Assembly: GCF_000003815.2 (NCBI RefSeq)
Contig: NC_049982.1
Span: forward strand, 4,595,018-4,618,984
DNA from: Branchiostoma floridae
Lineage: Eukaryota > Chordata > Leptocardii > Amphioxiformes > Branchiostomatidae
Reading direction: 5' to 3'
DNA: 23,967 nt
Part shown: positions 1 to 10,800 of the stretch, in pieces
Numbering within the stretch: position 1 is the stretch's first letter
Layout of the letters: each line of letters opens with the position of its first letter
Notes under the pieces: model-generated
Seen by the model: only the letters and a program-made list of their open reading frames with translations
Database searches by the model: none
What the model was told of the DNA's origin: nothing
Program-made: the position numbers and the translations under genes

Positions 1-129
1 TAGTCTGTCATATCTATAGTGAAAAAAGGGGCAATGGATTGTTATATCCCCTGTCTGAGGCATGGTATTGGGACGAGGAGCCCATCCCTCTTCTTCCACA
101 GTGCTGTTCACCTGAGTTCCATTAAACAA

Positions 130-245
130 AGTCAAGTAGAGTGTAAAGTACCTTCCCCGAGGGTACAAGATTGGTAGCATGTCTGGATTTGAACCCAGGA
201 CTTCTGGGTTATGGGCCTACTACCCTGCAGTTATCCCATGCAACC
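130..245 (-). mobile_element. tRNA-like SINE fragment of a second type
   Basis: On the minus strand it carries a B-box-like GGTTCAAATCC within AGTCCTGGGTTCAAATCCAG, followed by a TTGTACCCTCGGGGAAGG segment, the reverse complement of an AAGTRCCTT.CCC.AGGG.ACAA motif common in animal SINEs. Confidence 0.5.
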
Positions 246-1002
246 CCACAACCTATTATTATAGCAGACTCTATGTTGTAAAAAGAATGGGGGGGTGGCA
301 CATGCATATCTTTGTAGCTACTGGTATAATGAATTGGCAATGTGAATGATTATTATGAACTAGAACATTTGTTAATGCTTTATTGTACCAATCAAACGTG
401 TGAACTCATGGCTTCCTACTTTTGGCCACTGTCAGAACAACACAACACTGAGGTCTGTGAGTTGTGGTAATAAACGTTTGAACTGAATTGAAAATAGAAT
501 GATGCATTCCTTTATAGACAGCCCTGCAGTTTGCAAGATTATCATAATGATAGTCTATCAATAATAATTATAATTATAGATTACATGTTAAGAGTTGGGG
601 AACTTGAAATTTTGCAAGATAAGAATGTGGTAGTCAGTACATATCACGAGTCAGTACAAATCACGAGATATCAAAACCGGAAGTTCTGCTGCAATTACAA
701 TACAAATCCACTAGGGGGGCCATTTATCATACTCTTTCTTCTTTCTTCACTAATGTTCCTCACATTATCATACATTTCCCACCCTTACTCACCTACCAAA
801 TATCATTGGGCTCCATCCAAGGCTTCTCTTGTTATGCTGTTCACAGTCACACACATACACACACACTGACAAACACACCAAAAACAATTAGATACTTTCT
901 TGGCTCTGGTAATCAACCTATAGCTAGTTATCAACCCAATCATGCATTTATTGAATGCGAAGTGATTCCAAACCAGTCTGAGCTACTCCAATGATGAAAG
1001 GA
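246..1002 (-). other. C2CD5: Intron 20 of C2CD5, unremarkable part
   Basis: AT-rich sequence with a CA-rich microsatellite near 846-867. No exon matching the next part of C2CD5 was found. Confidence 0.55.
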
Positions 1003-1455
1003 AAAAAATTCAAAGTGATCTCAATCCAGGTTTAGCTTACTGAAGAGCTACATGTTTAAGTCTTCCACTGGCCATGACAGAGAAGAAAGATGCTATGTAG
1101 ATTTTACAGGTTCATTGTACCAGCCTGGGAACTTTCCCTAGCCTCTTATGACACTAGTGAAGCACAATGAACAGTGGACCACAGCTTAATGTCCCGTCCT
1201 AAAGCCCCGTTTACAAATCAAGAATTTAGCTCGGACGAGGTGTCAGCGATCTCTAAATTACGAGGAGGCATGAACCTGGATGCCTACGAACAAATGGCAG
1301 AGTTTTTTTGTCGGCATCAGGGTCATACCTCCTCGTAATTTAGAGATCGCTGACAACTCGGCCGAGCTAAATTCTTGATTTGTAAACGGGGCTTAAGGAC
1401 TGCAACTCTTTCCGGTAGCGTGCATGTCGGGTGAGCCACACAGTTGGAACAATGG
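1003..1455 (-). mobile_element. SINE copy 1, split by a palindromic MITE
   Basis: Same body and T-rich end as the copy at 4795-5107 (CTGGATTGAGATCACTTT on the minus strand). The MITE at 1203-1393 interrupts it inside GTCCTAAGGACTGC. The tRNA-like head is truncated. Confidence 0.75.
1203..1393. mobile_element. Palindromic MITE with TAA duplication
   Basis: Arms of about 75 bases pair almost perfectly, termini AGCCCCGTTTACAAATCAAG and inverse, with TAA at 1200-1202 and 1394-1396. A 3-bp TAA duplication points to a PIF/Harbinger-type source. Confidence 0.82.
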
Positions 1456-1818
1456 ATAGCAACAGAAAAGACACCACGCAATCAATCAGAGTTTAGACGG
1501 AAATCCCTTTCTCCTTAATATGTTACAGATTGCCTCACAGGACATTTAAGACACACGCGTCCTCGGCAGAGTTTAGGAACCGCTGAACTAGAAGGTGTCA
1601 CACAATGTTTTAATTTTACACCTTCCTCAGCAAACTTCCTTTCCTGGCATAAGAGAACCTACTAGTAGCCAGCGTTGAAAATTGCAAACCAGCTCCCCCT
1701 CTCCTATAAAAAGCCAGCCTCGCTCGAAGTGTGCAACGGAGGCAAGGCTGACCCCCAATTTGGAAATACAACTTGTACATACTATTAGGTCTACACATGT
1801 GCATGTAAGTTGACTTAC

Positions 1819-1876
1819 ATCACTGACAGCTGCTGCGTTGGCCTCCCCTTGTAGTTTTCTCTTTCCTCTGCAGACC
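1819..1876 (-). CDS. C2CD5: C2CD5 coding exon 20 (residues 678-697), last exon in window
   Basis: Acceptor TTTCAG, donor GTAAGT. Encodes RVCRGKRKLQGEANAAAVSD, matching human LCRLKKKAQAEANATAIS. Ends in phase 0. The next exon (human LLPFMEYEVHTQL) is not visible in 1-1818 and must lie outside. Confidence 0.92.
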
Positions 1877-4800
1877 CTGAAACACATGTGGAAGCTTTGT
1901 ACCTGTATCTGACACTGTATTTTTTTTTACTTATTCATTTATTGGTTGGGCTCTTCAGCAGGCACAGCCTGTGGCACTACAAAGGGCTAGCCCTGACAGA
2001 CCTGCATATCCATTATCTGTATATGACGGAAAAAAATATTACTCCATCCATCCCAAAACCCTGAACATGACATGCTGAAGATCTATTTTCATGAGCTTAA
2101 AATGACTTAAAAGCAATGATCGAGTGGGACGAAAAAAATGTTAACATGATTTACATTTGAGTGGTTAAACCAGTTTTTCTAGTTAGCTGTACTTGTATAT
2201 GGAATTTTTTCTACTAGTTAATTCTAGTGACACTGAAGAAGAGTAATGGAGGTCACTCGAATCGTCCGGAAGTAGTTCTCCGTTTTTTATCCAGTTGTAG
2301 AGATTGAATTGTATTTGAAAAATGTTAACCTTAAACGTACCTGGCCTGTATGAGACAGCCGTGTCCTGTAACTGGCAGGTCCCCTGGTGGCTCTATAGTG
2401 GTGAACAGCACATCTGGGACCTTCCCATGTCTGCATGCCCGGGGAGAAACACAAATTCAACCTAGGATTGCTTAGCTAAACTAAACTTCACCAATGACCA
2501 ACACAAAGGCTCATACAAGTTTTTGGCTGACCCCGTTTAATGCTTCATATTTACATTATCGGGGAACTCTAAATCTTTTTGCATTGGTCATGTAAAGCAT
2601 TCATAATATTATTTACCAAACCATATAATTTTTCATGCTAACAAATTCATCCTTTCCAATCATAACGTAAATCCACATAGATCCTAAACACTATCACTCA
2701 CTGACTCGTCCCCTTACACAGTGTCACTATCGAGAGAGTTGAATAGTAAAATATATCTTTTACAAGAGGGTGAATATCTGAAAGCCATTCTGTGAATAAT
2801 ACAGCCAAATTTACATGTAAGTGAAAATGCTGTCCTAAGAACATGTTTCTGTTGGGATACCAATGTTTTTTAATGAAGGCTAATGCAGATGTATACTGTT
2901 ACTAAGGACAGTTGTACCCACCTACATACAGCACAGTTCTCTAGTGTGATGGGGAAGGGTGTGTTGTACCCACCTACATACAGCACAGTTCTCTAGTGTG
3001 ATGGGGAAGGGTGTGTTGTACCCACCTATATACAGCACAGTTCTCTAGTGTCATGGGGAAGGGTGTGTTGTACCCACCTACATACAGCACAGTTCTCTAG
3101 TGTGCTGGGGAAGGGTGTGTTGTACCTACCTACATACAGCACAGTTCTCTAGTGTGATGGGGAAGGGTGTGTTGTACCCACCTACATACAGCACAGTTCT
3201 CTAGAGTGATGGGGAAGGGTGTGTTGTACCCACCTACATACAGCACAGTTCTCTAGTGTGATGGGGGAGGGTGTGTTGTACCCACCTACATACAGCACAG
3301 TTCTCTAGTGTGATGGGGAAGGGTGTGTTGATTCGGTCGTACGGGATGTGGCATGGACTACAGCTCATGGCACCCTCATCTGACGTCCTGAAGACACAAC
3401 AAACGCAGCATGTCAAGAAATCAATTTCTTTATCTTGATAACACATATCAAATTTGCATTTTAGTTTTCTCTTCATACTGCTTCATTCATGAGCAGGTGC
3501 TGTTAAAAGAATGCTTTTAAATGGTAAAGTACAAATGTATTAGCTTATGTAGGACGTCCTGAAAACACAACAAATGCAGCATGAAGAAATCAAATTCTTT
3601 ATCTTGATAACAATGAATCAAATTTGCATTTTAGCTTGCTCTTCATACTCCTTCATTCATGACAAGGTGCTGTTAAAGGAATGCTTTTGTATGTATTGTT
3701 ATTAACTTATGTAGGAAACATAATGTACAGTCAAACCTGTCTATAATGGCCACTCAAGGGACCGGACAAATTTGGCCACTATAGACAGGTGGCCTCTGTA
3801 TAGAGGTGGCCCCTAATACAGGTTTGACTGTAGTAGACAATGACATTGATGGTGTTGAATGGAGCTTATTATGCAGTACTCTGTGATCAGGATGTACTGA
3901 GCAGACATCGAAAATTTGTAGGTACGTGTTTTACGTGTTTTCCAAGGCATAGTGTCTCAGTGTGTGAATGAGTGAGTGCATGTAGTACAAACCCAGGCTG
4001 GCCATGCAAGAGCGATGACCTAAGCTTTGGTTGGGGAGTGACAGGGGCAAAGTCCTGGGACAGTCCCAGTCAATGGGATAGACAGCCACTAAAACAGACA
4101 GTGTCTCAGTGTGTGAATGAGTGAGTGAGTGCATGTAGTATGGTACAAATCCAGACGGGGCCATGCAAGAGCGATCGCCTGACTGCAAAGCTGCACTCAA
4201 GCAGGGTGGGACAGGGTTGTAGCCAGCCTGAAATCAATTGCCGTCCCCTCGATTTTGAATGGAAATCCTATCAAGCGTCGAACGTGCGAGACGCCCAATG
4301 ATGTTTCTAACCTTAGGGGGGTCCGGGGTCCCTGAAAATGTTAAAATCTAGACCCACTGAAACGCTACGCGGAATGGGCAAATTTTTTTCCGTCCCCAGC
4401 TGCAAAATTTCGTCAAAGGACGGAAAGACGGGTGCTGGCTACAACCCTGGGGTGGGACCATCTTAGTGTGTGAAGCAGTGAGTGCATGAACATGTAGTAT
4501 GGTACAAACCCAGGCTGGCCATGCAAGAGCGATCGCCTGACCGCAAAGCTACGTTCTAGCAGGGTGGGACCATCTTAGTGTGTCAACGAGTGAGTGCATG
4601 TACATGTAGTATGGTACAAACCCAGGCTGGCCATGCAAGAGCGATCGCCTGACCGCAAAGCTGCGTTCGAGCAGGGTGGGACCGTACCCGCTCCCCGCAG
4701 AGGTGTCCTTTTGTGCCTGCTGGAGACCCTCAAAGTCACGGCGGTCCAGAGAACACGTCAGCATGCCGGACTGGCGGAGAGAGGTGTCTGGAAAAAAAGA

Positions 4801-7800
4801 TTAGAAAGTGATCTCAATCCAGTTTTATAATTAGCTCACTAAAGTGCTAGTCTTCCACTGGTGGTGACAGAGAGGGCAGATGCTATGCACAGTATTTACA
4901 GGACCTGTTTCATTGTACCTGTGAAATTCCCCTAGCTCTTTTCGACAAGCAAAATAAACAGTGGACCACGGCTTAGCATCCAGTCCTATAAGGATTGCAA
5001 CCCTTTCCGGTAGCATGTATGTCATGTGAGCCACACAGCCGGAATCGAACTCACGGCTTCCGTAGTTCCATAGGCAAAAACCACTAACCCATGGACTACG
5101 CATGCTACCATTAGGAAGGGAAGAGAGGAAGCAAACAGACGTTTCTGGATACTCAAGGACATGTCAGATACAGTCAAACCTGCCCAAGACGACCACCCGG
5201 GGGACCGGAAAAAAGCGGTCGATTTGGACAGGTGGTCGCTGAGAAGAGTATCGACTCAAAACATGCCCGATGGAAAGTATAAATGGTTTCCATTGTGCTT
5301 AATGGCATAAAGCAAGCACACTGCACGCACGCAAAGAAGCGAGGTCTTTAATCTCAAATACAACAGGCACACTGTAAACTGTAAATTCAACCCCAAAATC
5401 CGACGAAAACTGGCCGATTTCGGCACAAAATCGTGCTAGTTATCATCAAAAATTGATGAAAACTTCAATTTTGAAAATGATGCGGTCGATAGGGGTCCCA
5501 ATTTGGGCCGGTCGCGGTCGCGTTGGCCAGGTGGTCGTTGAGAAAAGGTCGCTTAATGCTTACGTCAATGGGAAAATAAATCGGGACCGAGAAAAAGTGG
5601 TCGAAATGGCCAGGTGGTCGCTGAGAAGAGGTGGTCGCTCGAGCAGGTTTGACTGTACATCTATAATGGGGATGTGCTTAAAACACAGATTTGCTTAAGA
5701 AAAGAAAGTCTTAAAATGAAATTTGTTGAGATCTTCACCTTTGTTGAGGATGGCCTCCTCCGGTCTAAGGTTGAGAAGTGCAGCTGTACCAGCAGCAGAC
5801 AACACTATCAGCTCATCACTGGAGTGGGGAAATATCAATTACGTCAAGTCTTCACATCAAGTTCTGCATCTAACATTAATGCACAATAAAGGAAAGGGCA
5901 AAATTAGGCCAACTATATTTGAGGAGTCTGCATGAACACAGGGCTGACAGCTTTCAATAGTTCAAACAGCTACAAAGTCGAACTGCTTTAAGTGACAAGC
6001 AAATTGAAGGACAAACCCAGAATCAAACATCTGACTTTTTTTATCTGAAAACTACTACAAGCCCAGGCAGTAGTAACAGGCCACTGCATGTTTACTAACT
6101 CTTTGGAATGCACCCAATTTTCACCAGAATATAGACCGTCTCCACAATGCCATACAAAAACCCACATTCTAGCAGATATGCTGCATGTCATGACATCCAA
6201 AAGATACTATTTTAAGCAAAGACAGTGATAACTGACAAATGGTCTTTGTGAGTTCATCTTTGTTGGAAGTTGTGACATATAACAGTGGTAAAACTTTGCT
6301 CTAACAGAAAAAAAATAGCACAAATCCAAAGCACTATCAGCATAACTTCTTGTGCTTAAGCAAAGGTTATCTCTGAACAATGGATAGAAGGCTTGTCATA
6401 AAGAAATACAGCATGGTTTGAAAGAAGAAGCTTACCATATACTTGTGGACTCGCTGTACCCAACCACAGCATTACAGCCCAGGGCGTGGGCATGAGACCT
6501 GATCTCCTGGCGCAGCTCTATCCACCACGCATCTCTCGTCTCTGGCTCGTCTAGAAAACAGCAAGACAACAAAATTGTACAGGAAACATAGAAGGGGTAC
6601 TTAGTTATTACATGCACAGCAAGCATTTTGTCCAAGAGCAAGAGCTTAATTACATCAACACCAAAGACAAAAAGCACCATCACGAACTTGATATGGGGCA
6701 AACTTCCCCCGTGCTTCACAAATGGAAAAACTGTGCTGAGAAAACAAAAAAGGGTTGACTGTGTTCCAACAAGTGGTTTTGTGTATCTCCAGAGATATGT
6801 AGACAACAGACGGTGCAAATGGTGTGAGGTCTTGTAGTGAGTAGAAAGAGCATTATTTCTTAAAAACATCTTTTTAGGACAAGAATAGATTCCAGGCAAT
6901 TACTTTAAACTTGTAATGATTTCTGTATGAATCATGCAATTAGGTTTTCTTTTATTATTTCAATCATGTTGAGTCTATTCGTTGTGCCAAACAGTTAATT
7001 ACTCTTTCCAGTTTTAAAACTGTGAGATCGATCATATCAAACCATTTTCCATATACTTGTTACCATTGTTGTCAATTACACCATGGCAAGAAGTGAAAAA
7101 CAAAAAAAGGGACACTCAAGAAAGAAAAAAGCCACACCCTGCAGAATGTTGAGGAAAAACTCAGACAAACTTTCCGGCACGTTACCTGATTTTGACTTAA
7201 GGACTGCTTGCAAAACAGAACGGACAGGGCACATATATACAGGTTACAAGTTTTTGTTAACTAGGAAAAATTAGGTTTCTCTGGACAAAGGCATTCTTCT
7301 TAATTGTTACACCTGCTTACTTGATCTTCAAACATATACAAAACAAAATTTCCAAGATGCTCTGGTGTCATTACTTACAAATACCTTCAAGTTGAAAGTT
7401 CATGCTTGACTTCATTTCAAACTTAACTGACACAGCAGTAACTGTCACATTTAGAACAATAATATAAAGCACTCTTTGAATGTTAATTTCAAAGCTGCCC
7501 TCTATAGGTTCATCATAAAACTGCAGTCAACACAGGGTCACAATGCTTGCAAAAACCACAAATATGCATGCTGCATTCGCATTACAGAACGCAAAACTAA
7601 AAAAAAGATCTTCTTTGATATGTACAGTCAGCATTCAATACTTCTTGTTTCTTGTAATGGAATGCAGTTTAGCTGCTGTAATGTTGATAATGATCATTTT
7701 TTTTCTCAGTTGATTTTAAAACTTGTTGAGGTGCCCCACCTGGGTTGTGTATCCTGTCCAACAGTTTGACAGAGCGAGCCGACACCACCCCACCCAGGGA

Positions 7801-10800
7801 CTGCAGATAACCCGGCTGGAAGGAACGCAGAGTGAAGAACGGGTACTCCTGAAAACGAAGAAAAGTGAAAGTGATATTTAAGCGCCACCTACATCGGCTT
7901 CATATAGCGGCGAGAAGCAGAACTCCAGTCAGAAGCTCTGAGGAAGGTGTCTGATAGACACCGAAACGTAAGCAAGTAAGTTTAATTTTGGTTGTGTACA
8001 AGAACTCTCCTATATCCTATATTCTACCAACCTGATATAATTATTTTCGGAAGGATATTTAATCAGTTTAGCTCACTGAAGAGCTAGTCTACCACTGGTC
8101 ATGACAGAGAAGAACAGACACTGTAAACAGTTTTTACGGGTTCATTGTACCAGGGAAATTCCCCTAGCTCTTTTCAACAAGTACAATGAACAAAGCACCA
8201 CGTCTTACCATCCTGTCCTAAGGACTGCAGTATGCAGTAGCATGCATATTGGGTGTGCAACACAGCCAGAATAGAACTTACAACTTCTGGAACTGTAAAG
8301 TCATCAGCTGTCAGGGAAGCAGGCACTTTGACTGTTGGAAGCCCTCTTACAAGTGGGCTAAGAAACTGTTTATCAACAGATGTTGATAGTTTCATCAGCT
8401 TGGTAAATCACTAAATATTGAGTTTCTGACACAACCAAGAATCTACCAGTTGGCATATTTTACTTCAGAAAAATTCAGCATCCACAAATACCTTTTGATA
8501 ACAGAACACATCTTTCAAGTCAAGCAAAAGAAATTTGTACTGTCTGTAGTGAATAATTTTGTGTGAAAACCATAGCTATCGGTGCTTAAGCCATGCAAAA
8601 GATGGTGATCTAGATTTTGTTACCATGACGTCCAAGCTGGGCTGTTGGGACATGAGCTTCTGTATTATGGTGGCTTTCCCTCCACTGCTGCCACTGCTCC
8701 CTACACTCCCTCCTGCAACAATGATAACATGCACAACACTCAGGACACCAACACAACAACATGTACACTCTACATAACAACCTGTACATAATGACTACAC
8801 ATTCAGCACCAGGGACATGTCCACCCCTTTGGGGCTGAACTGGGGAAGGCATTCAAACTTTCTGTACCAACACTTTCGATCTAATTTGGGGTAAATTGAA
8901 GTGTATTGGAGGAGGGGAACGATTAGGTCTGCCCTTGTACTCAATTTTTTCAAACCATTTGGGGTACGATCTGATGATGAACCCCAAAACATCTATAACA
9001 CTTCAAGATTCACCCTAAATAGGATTGGTAGTGCAACGGCAATAAAGGAGACTAAGAACCAGGAACAAAAGTGGCGTACATCCATTGAGACTGAGTGGTG
9101 CACAACTTTCAGGAATTCAGCACCAGGGACAGCGATGCCTGTGTTATTGCTGTGGACAGCAAAAACGTGTGAAGCTGTTGCAGGAAGGCCAGTGACTCTA
9201 GTGCAGGGCTCTAGCCAGCGTCCGTTTTACCGTCAATTGGCGGAAATTTGCTGCGTGTGACAGAAAAATTTTAAAACCAATCCGTCAACCTTACGGACAA
9301 AAATCCTAGGTGGAAGCTACAGGTGGCTTGGGGACCCACACACCGTTTGTTTTGCTATTGTTATGATTGTTGACGAAGTGTGTCGGCTCCTTCTGCATAC
9401 AATAATCTCATTAAAAACCCGTTTTTCAAGGTCTCAGTTCAGTCTCTGTAACTCACGAATAGTGTTTTCGTGACAATAGGAATTGGCTGACGGAAAAAAA
9501 TTTTGAGCTGGCTAGAGCCCTGCTCTAGTGCAACAACAGCTCCAGTACTAGGGACAGGATTCACATCGTCCACGCTAAGGGCAGCAAGAGCAACTTCAGC
9601 ATTAGAGACAGCAACGCCACATTGAACACAAGGGACAGCAACATCACATCTAAGAACATGGGAGAAACTACAAATGCCAGGGACTGTTGTCGTTTAAGGT
9701 ACAGCACATTTCTGGCAATAGGCTCAACAATGTTTTATTTTACCTCCATGACCATAAGGCCTTAACCTAGTTTTCTATAATTTTAACATAATATCTCATA
9801 TTATTTCTACTGATAATACTTTAAAATAGAGCTGTGGCCTACTAATACATTACTAGTTTATGCAGTATCAATGCCCTAAATAACAAAAAGAGTGCTTCTA
9901 AATGATTATTCTGTAACAAATTGCAAATAAGAATACCAGCAAACTGGTACAGAACAGCCTATGTTTTTGTTTTTTTTACTTCTGGCTGTAGCATCATCTA
10001 CATAGTCTTTTACTTATATGCAAGGCCATTTGCAAAGTATGTACAAGTGCTTTTAAACTTCATTGTGCATTGCAGGTGCATTTTGCTCGGTCCAAATGTG
10101 GTAGATTTGTGCAGCAGGCACGAAGAGTAATGGTGTTGGCATATCGGGGAGGCACGGCTTCATGCTGGTTTCAGGAACCCAAGATGCTCTTTATGTCCAC
10201 TGCATGCTACCTGATTACTGCAAGCTTGATTTTGGAACCAGGAAAACCCCACTACAATAGACAATTATCTTGGACATATGGCTATGGTTTCCTCCGAATT
10301 TCACATGTGACCTGACTCAGCCGTCAAGGCAGCTCTAGATCTGTGGTTCAAATATTTGAGCTTAATGGAACCATGTAAACAGCATGTGCTATATAATCTA
10401 AATACTTAAGTTTTGAAATGCACATTTTTTTTTTTTCAATTTTGAATTCATGAGTCAAGAGCCAAACCAAAACCCATTCCGGATGTGTGACATGGGCTTT
10501 GTGTCATTTCAACTTGAAAAGAATCAGAGGACTGAAAGATTGTTGGTAACCTTTAACAGACTGTTTTTGAAGGCTTTAAGACAGAATACAGGGGGGAAAT
10601 GTAGCCCCTGCTTCTCCTATTGAGTCAGTTAGTTGAACTTGCTGAAGCTCGGACTTAGGGAGAAAAGATGCTGCCACAGTGAGTGTAGTTCGGGGCCTAG
10701 AAGTGGTCAATGGCCTTGCACTGAGCAAACTCGTTAAAAAAAAAAAACAGCTGTCATCAATAGAAGTCCACGTTGCTACATACATGTACAAAATCAGGAC

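Noticed and set aside
176-245. Functional tRNA gene
   Set aside because: A B box is present but no cloverleaf could be folded by eye; more consistent with a SINE fragment.
8901-9260. 119-residue plus-strand open frame
   Set aside because: Runs into the hAT-like element at 9204, with no recognisable domain; treated as chance.
10576-10690. Possible extra C2CD5 exon (LPKSELQQVQLTDSIGEAGA)
   Set aside because: No family similarity, and exons 12 and 13 already join in phase.
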